Shown: positions 44,193-54,203 of the stretch, piece after piece | Layout: each line of letters starts with the position of its first letter | Position numbering within the stretch: position 1 is the first letter of the stretch | NCBI RefSeq assembly: GCF_030252325.1 | Contig: NZ_CP126981.1 | Coordinates: 5,022,001 to 5,086,000 of the forward strand | Length of the DNA stretch: 64,000 nt | DNA from: Candidatus Mycobacterium wuenschmannii | GTDB lineage: Bacteria > Actinomycetota > Actinomycetes > Mycobacteriales > Mycobacteriaceae | Direction: 5' to 3' | Position numbers and translations under genes: made by a program | Notes under the pieces: generated by a model | What the model saw: the letters and a program-made list of their open reading frames with translations, nothing else | What the model was told of the DNA's origin: nothing | Database searches by the model: none

Positions 44193-44944
44193 CCTCCGGG
44201 GACGAAAGGCACGTCGTCCGGGGCGGCGTGCCGCGCGGCCAGCACCGCGCGGGCGGCGTCACCGATCGGAATGCGCAGCGGCAGTTGCGGTTTCTCGGCG
44301 GCGTCGGCGATCTCCGCCGCGACCTGCTCGGGTGTGATCATCAGGCCGCGCAACTCGTCGTCGCCGGCCACCCCCGCGTAGGGGTCGTCCTGAAGCGTGT
44401 AGGTCGTCACGTTGTCCAGCGCCCCCGAACTGACGGCGCCGGGCTGCAGCAGCCCGGGCTGGATGCCGAGCGGGCCGGCTTCGATCGCGAGGGCTTCGAC
44501 GAGCGCCTCCAGCGCCCATTTCGTCGACGCGTAAGCCGCCCCGAGTGGCAGCGTGACCCGCCCGGCGACGCTCGACATGAACAGCAGCTTGCCCTCGCCG
44601 CGCGCCCGCATGCCCGGCAACGCCGCTTGTGCGACGCGCAGCGCGCCGACGGTGTTCAGGTTGAACAGGCGTTGCAACTCGTCGAGAGGAATCGCTTCCA
44701 CCGCGGCGTAGAAGATCTCGGCGGGGTTGACGACCACGACGTCGACGTCGCCGGCGGCCTCGAATGCGGCGCGCACGCTCGCGTCGTCGGTGACGTCGAG
44801 CGCCAGCTTCTGGGCGAGGTCAAGCCCGTCTAGCGAATCCGTCTTGCGGGCGGTGCCAATCACGCGATGGCCGCGGCGGATGAACTCTTCGGTGATCGCA
44901 CGGCCGATCCCGCGGCCGGCTCCGGTAACGAGGACGGTTGACAT
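44189..44944 (-). CDS. SDR-family oxidoreductase
   Basis: 251 aa. TGAGRGIG (7-14) is the nucleotide loop; the usual NNAG is altered to NPAE (VVVVNPAEIFYAAVEAI), while the catalytic serine (MSSVAG) and YASTK are kept. The altered NNAG is uncommon and may affect structure more than catalysis. Its promoter carries a palindromic operator (44991-45008), so it is separately regulated, and it converges with the acyl-CoA dehydrogenase. Confidence 0.88.
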   Translation of the reverse strand: MSTVLVTGAGRGIGRAITEEFIRRGHRVIGTARKTDSLDGLDLAQKLALDVTDDASVRAAFEAAGDVDVVVVNPAEIFYAAVEAIPLDELQRLFNLNTVGALRVAQAALPGMRARGEGKLLFMSSVAGRVTLPLGAAYASTKWALEALVEALAIEAGPLGIQPGLLQPGAVSSGALDNVTTYTLQDDPYAGVAGDDELRGLMITPEQVAAEIADAAEKPQLPLRIPIGDAARAVLAARHAAPDDVPFVPGG

Positions 44945-44990
44945 GGTGTTTCGCTCCTATCGGATCGGGGAATCTCGTCGTTCGTCGATA

Positions 44991-45008
44991 GTAAACCGAT
45001 CGGTGTAC
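44991..45008. promoter_or_regulatory. TetR-type operator before the SDR
   Basis: GTAAACCGATCGGTGTAC is palindromic except for one pair (positions 4 and 15), built on the perfect ACCGATCGGT core. It lies 47 bp before the SDR start on the minus strand and 66 bp before the CASP-like gene on the plus strand. The core differs from the catabolic operator, so a different regulator is expected. Confidence 0.6.
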
Positions 45009-45073
45009 TTGTTTGTTTCAAGCTAGCCGAGATTTCCGTGTGCAGCCACCCGAGGCGGACGTAATATCCCGCC

Positions 45074-45826
45074 ATGGCTGCAGGCTTGCCGGCCGAACTG
45101 GTCGAGGAGACCGCGTTGACGCTCAGCAGCGTCAGTCAGGTCACGCTGCCGCCCGAGCATTGGCCGGCCGTGGAACGGACCCTCGCCGCCACGAACCTTG
45201 CCGTGGACACCAACGACGCCGATGCCCTGCGTGCGGCGCTGGACGAATTGCAGCGCTTCGGCCTGACGCCGCGCTACCGCGAGGACTTCCCCATAACGGG
45301 CGCCTCGCCGGTTGCTGACGCGCCACTGCCCGCCCCGCCGCCGATTCACGGCGCCCCGCCACCGATGGCCCCCGCCCGACCCGCCGGAGCCGGCCGGATA
45401 TGGCTGGGCGCAGGTCTAGCGGCCGTCGTCGTGCTGGTGACGATCGCTGTCCTGGGCCTGCTGAGCTCCACAGAGCACAGCAGCGCTCCGCACCCGCAGT
45501 CCACGTCGTCGTCCCACACGGGAGCGACGTCGCCGACTGGCCCGACGTCGGCGAGTCCGATCGAGACGCCGACCCAACCGACCAGCAGTGGCGGGACTTC
45601 CGTCGCGGTCGGTCTGCTCGCGGCTGCTGCGGTGGTGCTCGCCGTTGTCGTCATCGTGGTGCGTCGGCGATCCCAGCGACACCATCCGCCGCCGGCGCAT
45701 TTCGTCGATGCGGGCGGACCAGTCGCATGGCCGGTCCGACCCGCGACCACCTTTGCGCCCAATGAGCTGGTGGAGCTTGCCAATCGCACCGTCGACCGGC
45801 TCGTTGACAAGGGCGGAACACGGTGA
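45074..45826 (+). CDS. CATRA-associated-like small domain fused to two TM segments
   Basis: 250 aa. The N-terminal roughly 70 residues (LPAELVEETALTLSSVSQVTLPPEHWPAVERTLAATNLAVDTNDADALRAALDELQRFGLTPR) resemble the helical small proteins (CASP) that accompany CATRA conflict-system genes. A Pro-rich linker, a membrane helix (IWLGAGLAAVVVLVTIAVLGLLS), a Ser/Thr/Pro-rich loop of about 40 aa, a second helix (VAVGLLAAAAVVLAVVVIVV) and a cytoplasmic tail follow. Its stop overlaps the next gene start (GTGA). The family call is from memory of the pattern and is tentative; otherwise it is a mycobacterial membrane protein of unknown function. Confidence 0.6.
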   Translation: MAAGLPAELVEETALTLSSVSQVTLPPEHWPAVERTLAATNLAVDTNDADALRAALDELQRFGLTPRYREDFPITGASPVADAPLPAPPPIHGAPPPMAPARPAGAGRIWLGAGLAAVVVLVTIAVLGLLSSTEHSSAPHPQSTSSSHTGATSPTGPTSASPIETPTQPTSSGGTSVAVGLLAAAAVVLAVVVIVVRRRSQRHHPPPAHFVDAGGPVAWPVRPATTFAPNELVELANRTVDRLVDKGGTR

Positions 45827-47283
45827 CGGTGGCGATCACCGATCAGGCACTGCATGTGTTGGTATTCGCCCGACTCAAACCCGAAACCGGTTATCGCGCA
45901 GAGGGTCTGACGGCCGCCTGGGCGGCTGCGGGGCAGGTCCGTATCTCGCAGCCGCTCGATACGGGCGTACCGATCGACCTGCCTGACGAGCTACCGGACG
46001 GCGACGTGTTCTTCCGCGTCGTTGCCGGCAAGGCCGGGGTCGAGGGCTCTGACAGCGCAATCGCCTTCGTCGCCCATGACGTGGTGGGAATCGTCGTCCG
46101 ATTGAGTGCGAGTGGCAACGACGGCTGGGCCGAGCTGTCCGAAAGCTGGCGTGCCGCATTTGATCCCGGATCCTTCGGCGACTTGATGGGTGTCGTCGAG
46201 GTATTCCTCGGCGCCGCAGACCAATTGGCGGCAGACCGGCCGGAGGCGGTCGCGTCTGCGCTGGGCGACGAGGTGGGACTGGAGTCTTCCGCCCTGGTCG
46301 AGCCGGGAATCACGTTGTGGACCAAGGAGTTCGGCTGGGGATCGCGGGTGGTGGGACTCGCGGCCACCGCCGCCATTGCCACCGCCGAGTCGTGGTGCTC
46401 GATCAGCGGCACCCGTGAGGACGCCGGGCAGTTGGTGCGTTATTTCATGCACGCCAGCAAGCTTCGCTACGAGGCGAGCGTGTTCAAGCAGGACATCGAC
46501 GAGTTGCGCCGACAGGAGCGCGCACTGGACGACGGCCTCGCCGAATTGTTCGCGCTGCACCAACGATTCGAGGCCGCCGGTGCGGGGGCCGACGAACTGA
46601 TCGACGCGCAGAGTCGGCTGGGTCGTGCGCAGGGCGATGCGGCCGGGCTGCTGATTTCGATCACCCACCTGCGCGATTTGCGCCAGACCGTGGAGATCGC
46701 CGCGCACAACCTGCGCGCCAACGAGCCCGCCCAGATCGAGTCGACGGCGATCGCGCAGTCGTTCTTCGCCCGAGAACAGAAACTCGCCGAATGGCTCGAC
46801 GGCCAGGCGGGTCACGAGATCGCGTATCTGCAGTCGTGTCGTGAACGGGTGGGCGAGGCGCAGAAGCTCACCGAGTTGCGCCTACAGCAGCTGTCGGCAG
46901 CGAACGCTCGAACGGCCAACTGGCTCAGCGTGTTACAGACCAGCCTGCTGGCCGCTCCGCTCGGCGCGCTGAGCGTGGCGACGACCCTGGGCACCCACAT
47001 CACCGCGCCCGTGACCGTACGGGTGGCGGTGATGGCGCTGGTGGGGTCGATGACTTTACTGGCGCCGCTGCTCGCCTTCCGCTGGATTCACGGCTACCGC
47101 TGGCCGGAGATCGGCGGCGTCGCGGTGATCGGTGGCTGCATCGGCTGGGTTATCGCCGTCGCCGTATCGGCGGCGGCGCCGTTGACGATCGTCGTCGCCG
47201 CGGCGGTGCTCGGCGCGACGCTGTTGGGCGCGATCGCCGTTTTGGTGAACGGTCGTAGCAGTAGGATTTCGTCAACGGCCTGA
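45823..47283 (+). CDS. CATRA-like conflict-system protein with C-terminal membrane domain
   Basis: 486 aa from GTG 45823. The N-terminal domain (about 8-130) has the order of the caspase/TPR-repeat-associated (CATRA) family: ALHVLVFARLKPETGYRAEGLTAAWAAAG, LPDELP, AHDVVGIVVRLSA (HDV at 85-87) and WAELSESWRAAFDP (102-105). A long helical/coiled region (about 195-370) follows, then about four membrane helices (about 370-480). In described CATRA loci this protein sits with a caspase-like or TPR effector. None is visible here, so it may act through membrane disruption itself. It is coupled to the preceding gene. No search was possible. Confidence 0.6.
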   Translation: MTVAITDQALHVLVFARLKPETGYRAEGLTAAWAAAGQVRISQPLDTGVPIDLPDELPDGDVFFRVVAGKAGVEGSDSAIAFVAHDVVGIVVRLSASGNDGWAELSESWRAAFDPGSFGDLMGVVEVFLGAADQLAADRPEAVASALGDEVGLESSALVEPGITLWTKEFGWGSRVVGLAATAAIATAESWCSISGTREDAGQLVRYFMHASKLRYEASVFKQDIDELRRQERALDDGLAELFALHQRFEAAGAGADELIDAQSRLGRAQGDAAGLLISITHLRDLRQTVEIAAHNLRANEPAQIESTAIAQSFFAREQKLAEWLDGQAGHEIAYLQSCRERVGEAQKLTELRLQQLSAANARTANWLSVLQTSLLAAPLGALSVATTLGTHITAPVTVRVAVMALVGSMTLLAPLLAFRWIHGYRWPEIGGVAVIGGCIGWVIAVAVSAAAPLTIVVAAAVLGATLLGAIAVLVNGRSSRISSTA

Positions 47284-47297
47284 CAGAGGAGAGACCC

Positions 47298-48197
47298 ATG
47301 CGCGGCAGCAAGATCCTGATCACCGGCCCCACTGGACAGGTTGCCGTTCCCATCGCCAAGGCGTTGGCGGCCGACAACGAGGTGTGGGGCATCGCCCGGT
47401 TCACCAACGCCGCGGCTCGCGAGGATCTCGAGGGCGCGGGCGTCCGGTGTGAGACGGTCAACCTTGCCGCCGGTGAGTTCGGTGATTTGCCAACCGATTT
47501 CGACTACGTGCTCAACCTGGCCGTCGCGAAGAGCGGCGACTGGGACAAGGACCTCGGCGCCAACGCCGAATCGGTCGGCCTGCTGATGGCGCACTGCCGC
47601 GGTGCGCAAGCGTTCCTGCACTGCTCGTCGGCCGCCGTTTACGACCCCCCGGGCGATGAGCCGCGCACCGAGCGGGCGGCGTTGGGAGACAACCACAAGC
47701 CACTGTTTCCGACCTACTCCATCTCGAAGATCGCCGGAGAGGTGGTCGCCCGGACCATGGCCCGGGCGCTCGGGGTGCCGACGGTCATCGCCCGGCTGAA
47801 CGTGCCCTATGGCGACAACGGCGGCTGGCCGTTCTATCACATGGAGATGATGCTGGCCGGCATCCCGATCCCGGTGCCCGCCGGAGATGCGGCCAGTTAC
47901 AACCCCATTCACGAGGACGACATCATCGCGACGATTCCGAAGCTGCTCGCCGCGGCGTCGGTGCCGGCGACGACGGTCAACTGGTGTGGCGACCAAACGG
48001 TCAGCCTGCAGGACTGGTGTCGCTACCTCGGTTCTCTAGTCGGCAAGGACCCGGTGTTCGAGGAAAGCCCACAAGCGTTGCGCGGCAACCCCACCGACGT
48101 GTCGCGGATGCACGAACTGGTCGGTGCCGGCACCGTCGACTGGCAGGAGGGACTCCGCCGCATGGCGGCGAAGTTCCATCCCGAGCTGGTTGGCTAG
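47298..48197 (+). CDS. NAD-dependent epimerase/dehydratase family protein
   Basis: 299 aa. The extended-SDR nucleotide motif is ITGPTGQVA, followed by LHCSSAAVYDPP and the catalytic TYSISK (Y and K retained), then ARLNVPYGDNGGWPFYHMEM. It is probably an oxidoreductase or epimerase of unknown substrate. It follows the CATRA-like gene by 14 bp in the same direction and may be read from the same transcript, although no functional link is known. It ends at a bidirectional hairpin. Confidence 0.88.
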   Translation: MRGSKILITGPTGQVAVPIAKALAADNEVWGIARFTNAAAREDLEGAGVRCETVNLAAGEFGDLPTDFDYVLNLAVAKSGDWDKDLGANAESVGLLMAHCRGAQAFLHCSSAAVYDPPGDEPRTERAALGDNHKPLFPTYSISKIAGEVVARTMARALGVPTVIARLNVPYGDNGGWPFYHMEMMLAGIPIPVPAGDAASYNPIHEDDIIATIPKLLAAASVPATTVNWCGDQTVSLQDWCRYLGSLVGKDPVFEESPQALRGNPTDVSRMHELVGAGTVDWQEGLRRMAAKFHPELVG

Positions 48198-48202
48198 CTG
48201 AA

Positions 48203-48250
48203 TGTGAATCTGACGACGCGACACGCCGGTGTAGCGTCGCCAGATTCACA
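48203..48250. terminator. Bidirectional terminator-like hairpin between epimerase and aceA
   Basis: TGTGAATCTG (48203-48212) pairs exactly with CAGATTCACA (48241-48250). After one mismatch, CGACGC pairs with GCGTCG, leaving a 14-nt loop. It lies between convergent genes and lacks a strong U tract, so it would be a mycobacterial-type factor-independent or RNA-stabilising hairpin. Confidence 0.65.
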
Positions 48251-48262
48251 CTCGTGCAGCGG

Positions 48263-50548
48263 CTAGTCCTGCTTGGCGATCAGCTTTTTCAGCGCTTCGC
48301 GATCAGATGCCAGCAGCTCGTCGATCCGTGGCTGGTTCACATCGGCGACGATGATCTCGCCGACCTCCTGGTACACGTTGCTGAAAATGCCGTGCGACTT
48401 CATCTTTTCGGTCTGGTAGATGTTGTCCTCGGTCGGCGTCACGTAGTAGACGATCTCCGGCTTGAACCGGTGGATCAGCCACAGGTGGATGACGTCCATC
48501 AGCCGCTTCTGCCGCATCTTCTCGGCGAACGTGTTCTGGTCGCGCACCGTGAGGATGTTGCGCCCGTGCCGGTCCTTGATCGGGTCGACGACCACGTTGG
48601 CCAGCGGCTCGTCGGCGTTGTCACCGTAGATGCCCAGGTCCAGCACGTCCGAGCCGGCGCGCCGGGGGCGCAGCCGCACGGTCAGCGTCTCGCCGATCTT
48701 GTAGTGGTCGCCCCACAGCGCCAGCCACTCTTCCAGCAGCTTCTTCGGCACCTCGGTCTGCACCAGGTGCTGATGCTGGGTCGATCCCTCACCCATCGCC
48801 TTAGTCGTGGCGGTGCGACCGGACGACGCGGCCAGCGCGGCGTCGCTGCGCGGCCCGCCGACCAGCGTTTGCGGTGTGCGGTAAGGGGATTCGACCAGCC
48901 GCATCTTGCGTTGCAGACGAGCCAGCGCGAGCATGCCCTCCTGCCGCAGGGACGTCGCGAACTCCTCGGAGGCCACACCGTCGATCTGGTGGCCGCCGTA
49001 GGTGATGAAGTTGAAAACGAAGCCCATCTTGCCGAGTTCCTCAGGGAACGCCCGCATTTCGTCGTCGGTCATGCCGGTGGTGTCCCAGTTGAACGACGGG
49101 GACAGGTTGTAGGCCAGCATCTGGTCCGGGTACTCGGCGTGGATGGCTTCGGCGAACTCGCGGGCGTCGACCAGGTCCGCCGTCTTGGTTTCCATCCAGA
49201 GCAGGTCCGCAAACGGCGCTGCGGCAAGGGATTTGGCGATCGCATAGGGGATGCCGCCACGGATCTGGTAGTAACCCTCCGGGGTCTTGGCCAGCTCGCA
49301 GTCCCACGCGACGTTCAGGCCGAGCTCCTTTGCCTTCTGCTGGGCGGTGTACATCGGGGCCCGTTGGGCGAACGCCCGCCACTCGTCGGCGCTCATATCG
49401 CTGGATTCGCCGTCGTTGGCGTTGAATTCGAGCAACTCGGCGACGGCCTCGCCGTAGGTCATCAAGCCGGCGTCGAGCTGCCAAGCGTCGACGAACTTCG
49501 ACTCGATCTCGTCGAACACGGCGTCGATCGACTTCTGCGCGTGGTCCGGCGACGCCGCGGCGTTCGCGATCAGCTCCACGACACCGTTGCGCTCCAGCCA
49601 GGCGTCGGCGGCGGCGTATTGCTCGTCCGGCAGGGCGTAGAGCAGATGCCCGTTGAGCTCGGTGAACCCAGACTCGTAGAAGCGTCGCACCATCGCCAGG
49701 AAGCACGACTTGTACGACGGGATCTTGAGATTCGTCGTCCCCAGCAGGAACGGTTGGTCGCGTTCGTCGGCGCGGCTGTCGAGCAGATTGGCGGCTTCGG
49801 CGTCGGTGCGGGCCACGATAATGCCCGGCACCCGCATGATGTCGAGCTGGAAGCGCGCGGTGTTGAGTCGCTTAATCTGCTCGTCCGACGGCACCAGCAC
49901 CTTGCCGCCCTGGTGGCCGCACTTCTTGGTGCCCGGACGCTGGTCCTCGATGTGATAGCCCGGAACGCCGGCCTCGACGAAGCGTTTGACCAGGTTGCGG
50001 ACGTGCGGATCACCACCGTGACCGGTGTCGGCGTCGGCGATGATGAACGGTCGGTAGTCGACCGCCGGTGTCCGCTCGCGCTGCTCATCGCTCATCCGTA
50101 ACCGCAGGTACTGCTGGTTGCGGTCGGCGGTCAGCAGCGCCCGCACCAGGCCGGCGGCCTCGTCCGGCACCTGGGACAGGGGGTAGCTGGCCAGGTCGGG
50201 CCCGGGGTCTTCGCTGATCGAGCCCTTGGCCGAGGTGGCCCAACCGCCGAGATAGATGCCTTCTATCCCCATCCGCTTCATCGTCACCGCCTGCCCGGGC
50301 GAATACGGGCCGAAGGTGGTGATGCTCTTCTTCTGGGCGAACAATTCGCGGAGTCGGGGATAGAACGCCTCGGCGGCTTCGCGGGCGACGATGTAGTCCG
50401 ACGGAATCGTGCCGCGCTGCTCGGCAACCTGGCGGGCGGAATACAGGCGGGTGATGCCGTCGAAGCGGGCGCTGTCCATGTAGGCCTGCGTCTCGGCCAC
50501 GTCGCTCTCGAAGGTGTGCGTCGCTGCATCCGCCTCGATGGTGCTCAT
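48263..50548 (-). CDS. aceA: Isocitrate lyase 2 (aceA2-type)
   Basis: 761 aa, the length of the large mycobacterial ICL2. The catalytic motif [13 protein letters not shown] (208-220; nucleophile C210) is intact, with [19 protein letters not shown] as the metal/substrate loop. The long C-terminal regulatory domain typical of ICL2 is present. It splits isocitrate to glyoxylate and succinate in the glyoxylate shunt, and 2-methylisocitrate in propionyl-CoA detoxification. Both would be needed when growing on lipids or sterols, which fits the catabolic neighbourhood. It is monocistronic. In some M. tuberculosis strains this gene is split, but here it is whole. Confidence 0.95.
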   Translation of the reverse strand: MSTIEADAATHTFESDVAETQAYMDSARFDGITRLYSARQVAEQRGTIPSDYIVAREAAEAFYPRLRELFAQKKSITTFGPYSPGQAVTMKRMGIEGIYLGGWATSAKGSISEDPGPDLASYPLSQVPDEAAGLVRALLTADRNQQYLRLRMSDEQRERTPAVDYRPFIIADADTGHGGDPHVRNLVKRFVEAGVPGYHIEDQRPGTKKCGHQGGKVLVPSDEQIKRLNTARFQLDIMRVPGIIVARTDAEAANLLDSRADERDQPFLLGTTNLKIPSYKSCFLAMVRRFYESGFTELNGHLLYALPDEQYAAADAWLERNGVVELIANAAASPDHAQKSIDAVFDEIESKFVDAWQLDAGLMTYGEAVAELLEFNANDGESSDMSADEWRAFAQRAPMYTAQQKAKELGLNVAWDCELAKTPEGYYQIRGGIPYAIAKSLAAAPFADLLWMETKTADLVDAREFAEAIHAEYPDQMLAYNLSPSFNWDTTGMTDDEMRAFPEELGKMGFVFNFITYGGHQIDGVASEEFATSLRQEGMLALARLQRKMRLVESPYRTPQTLVGGPRSDAALAASSGRTATTKAMGEGSTQHQHLVQTEVPKKLLEEWLALWGDHYKIGETLTVRLRPRRAGSDVLDLGIYGDNADEPLANVVVDPIKDRHGRNILTVRDQNTFAEKMRQKRLMDVIHLWLIHRFKPEIVYYVTPTEDNIYQTEKMKSHGIFSNVYQEVGEIIVADVNQPRIDELLASDREALKKLIAKQD

Positions 50549-50791
50549 CTGTTCTCCGCTCCTCGGTTGCCGATTTGCCTGCTGGGGAGAGTCTATGACC
50601 GCCGCGTATCACGACGATTCAAAATCGGATGTCTGCCCTGCGACCGGAGCGGGCATACCGCTGAGGAGGCGTCGCTAAACCCCAGGACGACCGGAAAAAT
50701 GTCGTCGGGGTCAGTTTTCGACAGACACCGGGCGGCGCGCTCGGATACGCTCTCCGGGCGCGGCGACGTTGCCGCGCATGAGGGGAGCGCT

Positions 50792-51748
50792 ATGAGTTCT
50801 CTGCGAACGGCCCGCGCGCAGCAGTCCCTGCCCGTGGCTTTGCCGCCTAGTCGCACCGTGCCCGTGCGATCCGCGGACGGAACCCGGTTGCACACCGAAG
50901 TTTTCGGTCCCGAGGACGGTTATCCGATCGTGCTCGCGCACGGCATCACCTGCGCAATTCGCGTGTGGGCCTACCAAATTGCCGATCTGGCCCAGGATTA
51001 CCGCGTGATCGCGTTCGACCACCGCGGACATGGCCGTAGCGAACGGCCGCGCCGGGGTGGATACAGCCTCAATCACCTGGCCGCCGACATCGACGCGGTT
51101 CTCGACGCCACGGTGAAGCCGGGAGAGCGCGCCGTCGTCGCCGGGCATTCGATGGGCGGCATGGCGGTCGCCGCCTGGTCCGACCACTACCGCCACCGAG
51201 TGCAGGCACGCGCAGATGCCGTCGCGCTGATCAACACCACGACCGGTGACCTCCTGCGCGAGGTGCGACTGCTGTCGGTGCCCCCGCCGCTGGCGGCGGC
51301 GCGGATCTTCGGTGGGCGCACATTGATCAACGCGTTCGGTTCGTTCACGGTCCCGCCAGGGGTCGGGCGGCTCAGCCGTGAAATGGTGGCGATGCTCGCG
51401 GTCGGCGCGGACGCGGACCGCGCCGTGGGCTCGTTGATCTACGAATTGTTCAGTGCCACTTCGCCTGCGGGCCGTGGCGGTTGCGGCAAGGCGCTCGCCA
51501 GCGCGATGGGACGACGGCACATCGATCTCAGCGGTCTGACCGTGCCGACCCTGGTGATCGGCAGCCAGCGGGACCGCCTGACGCCGATGGTTCAATCGCG
51601 CCGGATCGCCGCTGCGGCACCGAATTTAGCCGGCCTGGTGGAATTGCCGGGCGGTCACTGCTCGATGCTGGAGCGGCCGATGGAGGTCAACCGCGAACTG
51701 CGCGCACTGGCCGCATCGACCGCCGGTAGCAGGCGCATCAGCTCATAG
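50792..51748 (+). CDS. Alpha/beta hydrolase
   Basis: 318 aa from ATG 50792 (MSSLRTARAQQSL), behind AGGGGAG; the frame is open to 50516 without support. The fold markers are VLAHGITCAIRVWAYQ, FDHRGHGRSERP and the nucleophile elbow GHSMGG, with a C-terminal PGGHCSMLERP giving the catalytic His and an Asp near LVIGSQRDRLTP. It is probably an esterase, lipase or epoxide-hydrolase-like enzyme. It converges with the amine oxidase gene, 9 bp apart. The 50549-50791 gap holds its promoter. Confidence 0.88.
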   Translation: MSSLRTARAQQSLPVALPPSRTVPVRSADGTRLHTEVFGPEDGYPIVLAHGITCAIRVWAYQIADLAQDYRVIAFDHRGHGRSERPRRGGYSLNHLAADIDAVLDATVKPGERAVVAGHSMGGMAVAAWSDHYRHRVQARADAVALINTTTGDLLREVRLLSVPPPLAAARIFGGRTLINAFGSFTVPPGVGRLSREMVAMLAVGADADRAVGSLIYELFSATSPAGRGGCGKALASAMGRRHIDLSGLTVPTLVIGSQRDRLTPMVQSRRIAAAAPNLAGLVELPGGHCSMLERPMEVNRELRALAASTAGSRRISS

Positions 51749-51757
51749 GCGTCGCGC

Positions 51758-53104
51758 TTACAAGCGCGAGGCGACCTCGTCGGCGGCACGCTGCCCGGAA
51801 CGCACCGCGCCGTCGAGGAAGCCGGTCCACTCGTCGGCGGTTTCGGTGCCGGCCCAGTGGATCGGTCCGATCGGGCGTCGCAACAAGGGCCCGAACCGGG
51901 TCCACGCGCCGGGCGGCACCGCTGCGGTCGGACCGCCGGGCGCGAATTCCTCTGCCCCCCAACGATGATCGACGTAGTCGATCGGCGCGCGCGCCTGCTC
52001 GCCGAACAACGCCGCGAAGCAATCCAGGGCACGTTCCCGTCGCTGCTCCGCTGGCTGCGTGTCGAACTCGCGAGAGTCGACGAATCCCAACAGGATTCCC
52101 GGCCCACCGGGGTCCGGGCTGACGTCAAACGTGATGAACACCGGACCGGTGTCGGACAGCGATTCGCCGGAGTAGCCCTGTTCGCGCCAGAAGGGGGTGG
52201 CATAGGCGACGTAGGCCTTGCTCAGCCGGCCCTGCGGCCACCGGGCGGGCAACTGCCCGTGCTCGGCGGACAGCGCGGGGCTGAACTCGATGACACTCCA
52301 GTGCTCGGGCGGCACGGCGACGATGACGAATTTCGCATCTGCTCGGCCCTTTTCGCTGGTGACAGTCACACCGCCGTCGCGGTACTCGATGCGCTGGACG
52401 GGTGATTGCAGCACCACACGGTCGCCGAGTTCGGCCGCTGCGGTGTCGGCGATGTGCTGGGTGCCGGCCGCGAACCGGTCCTGCTGGGCGCCGTTCTCGA
52501 CGTCCAGCATCCGGTCCAGCCCACCGGCCGCGCGGGCGTAGCGGGCGGCGTGCAACATCGACACGTCGTCGGGTTCGCAGCCCCACGTCACCCGCGCCAT
52601 GATGGCCAGCAGATTACGGGTCGTGCTGCCGGCGCGCACCGATCGCAACCACTGGCCCAGCGACATGCTGTCCAGCCGGGCGGCGTGCCGTGCGGTCCAC
52701 GGCTCGGTGAGCGGGACGGTCTTGGCGATGCGCTCGAATTGCCAACGGACACGGCCGAGGTCGAGCAGACCGCCCAGCGACAGCCGCGGGATGGTGCCGC
52801 GGTAGGACCGCACCGCGCCGCGCCACCGGATGAGGTTGGCTCCCTCGTCGTAGGTCGGGATGGTCGTGATGCCCAGATCCGCGGCGAGCTTGAGCACCGC
52901 GTCCTGCGTCGGGCCGACGAACGTGCCGCCCATGTCCACCGGGACGCCGGCGACCTGACCGGTGTAGGAGCGTCCGCCGACGCGGTCACGGCCCTCGAGA
53001 ACGAGCACGTCGTGACCGCGTTGGGCCAGTTCACGGGCGGCGGTGAGGCCGGCGAAACCGGCGCCCACGACGACGACGTCTGCAGTCCAGGTGGCATCAG
53101 GCAT
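51758..53104 (-). CDS. FAD-dependent flavin monoamine oxidase
   Basis: 448 aa. The dinucleotide motif [39 protein letters not shown] is complete at the N-terminus. The monoamine-oxidase [15 protein letters not shown] segment, [18 protein letters not shown] insert and C-terminal [29 protein letters not shown] close the FAD fold. It oxidises amines or a related C-N/C-C bond; the substrate is unknown. It is transcribed alone, divergent from the LLM gene across a 100-bp gap. Confidence 0.92.
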   Translation of the reverse strand: MPDATWTADVVVVGAGFAGLTAARELAQRGHDVLVLEGRDRVGGRSYTGQVAGVPVDMGGTFVGPTQDAVLKLAADLGITTIPTYDEGANLIRWRGAVRSYRGTIPRLSLGGLLDLGRVRWQFERIAKTVPLTEPWTARHAARLDSMSLGQWLRSVRAGSTTRNLLAIMARVTWGCEPDDVSMLHAARYARAAGGLDRMLDVENGAQQDRFAAGTQHIADTAAAELGDRVVLQSPVQRIEYRDGGVTVTSEKGRADAKFVIVAVPPEHWSVIEFSPALSAEHGQLPARWPQGRLSKAYVAYATPFWREQGYSGESLSDTGPVFITFDVSPDPGGPGILLGFVDSREFDTQPAEQRRERALDCFAALFGEQARAPIDYVDHRWGAEEFAPGGPTAAVPPGAWTRFGPLLRRPIGPIHWAGTETADEWTGFLDGAVRSGQRAADEVASRL

Positions 53105-53204
53105 GCCCTTAAGTCAACCCCATCGCCGCTGCGTAATGTCAGGGTTCTCCAGCCTCACTCCTCCTCGGGCGGTCGAACCGCCCGCATCGTCGTAAGGCGG
53201 CCCG

Positions 53205-54203
53205 GTGAAAGTCTTCACAGCTTTGTATGGCCTGACCGACGCAGCCGAGCGCGCGCGGGAGCTTCGCGATGCCGGCGCCGGCGGCGTGGCCACCTTCGAA
53301 GGCCCGCACGACGTGTTCGCACCGCTGACGCTGGCGGCGACCGTCCCCGATCTCGAGCTGATGACCAATGTCGCGATCGCGTTCCCGCGCAACCCGATTC
53401 ATCTGGCCCACCAGGCCTACGACCATCAGTTGCTGAGCTCGGGCCGGTTTGTTCTCGGTCTGGGGACCCAGGTCCGCGCGCAGATCGAGAAGCGGTTCGG
53501 CGCCGACTTCGACAAGCCGGTGGCCCGGATGACCGAGTTGATCGCCGCGTTGCGAGCCATCTTCGCGGCCTGGCACTCCGGTGAGCGCCTGGATTTTCGC
53601 GGCGACTACTACCGGCACACGCTGATGACGCCGACCTTCAACCCCGGCCCCAATCCCTACGGCCCGCCACCGATCTACGTCGGCGCCCTGGGGCCGCGGC
53701 TGACCCGCGCAGTCGCAGAGCACGCCGACGGCCTGCTGGTGATGCCGTTCGGCTCCAAGCGATTCCTGCACGAGCACACCATGCCGATCGTGCGCGAGGG
53801 TCTGCAGGCCGCCGGACGCGGCACCGGCGACCTCACCGTGCTGCCCGAAATCATCGTCTCTGCAGGCGAATCCGACGCCGAACTCGAGGCGGCCCACGCA
53901 CGGACCCGGGCGCTGCTGGCGTTCTACGGCTCGACGCCCGCCTATCGTCCGGTGCTGGCCGCGCACGGCTGGGAGGATCTGCAACCCGAACTGAATGCAC
54001 TGTCCAAACAGGGCCGCTGGGCGGACATGGGCGGTCTGATCACCGACGAAGTCCTGCACACCATCGCCGCCTGCGGCACACCCACCGATGTGGCCCGGCA
54101 CATCAGGGACCGTGTCGACGGCGTTGCCGACACCGTGTGCCTGTATCAGGCGGCGCCGATCGGCCTGCAGACGCTGGCCGCGATCATCGACGAATTGCGT
54201 TAG
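53205..54203 (+). CDS. F420-dependent LLM oxidoreductase (TIGR03617-like)
   Basis: 332 aa from GTG 53205. MKVFTALYGLTDAAERARELRDAGAGGVATFEGPHDVFAPLTLAA and LMTNVAIAFPRNPIHLAHQAYDHQLLSSGRFVLGLGTQVRAQIEKRFGADFD are characteristic of the mycobacterial TIGR03617 F420 family. A second LLM protein in the window (38553-39530) is from a different subfamily. The likely role is a redox step on a lipid or xenobiotic. Its end overlaps the convergent gene by 4 bp. Confidence 0.9.
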   Translation: MKVFTALYGLTDAAERARELRDAGAGGVATFEGPHDVFAPLTLAATVPDLELMTNVAIAFPRNPIHLAHQAYDHQLLSSGRFVLGLGTQVRAQIEKRFGADFDKPVARMTELIAALRAIFAAWHSGERLDFRGDYYRHTLMTPTFNPGPNPYGPPPIYVGALGPRLTRAVAEHADGLLVMPFGSKRFLHEHTMPIVREGLQAAGRGTGDLTVLPEIIVSAGESDAELEAAHARTRALLAFYGSTPAYRPVLAAHGWEDLQPELNALSKQGRWADMGGLITDEVLHTIAACGTPTDVARHIRDRVDGVADTVCLYQAAPIGLQTLAAIIDELR

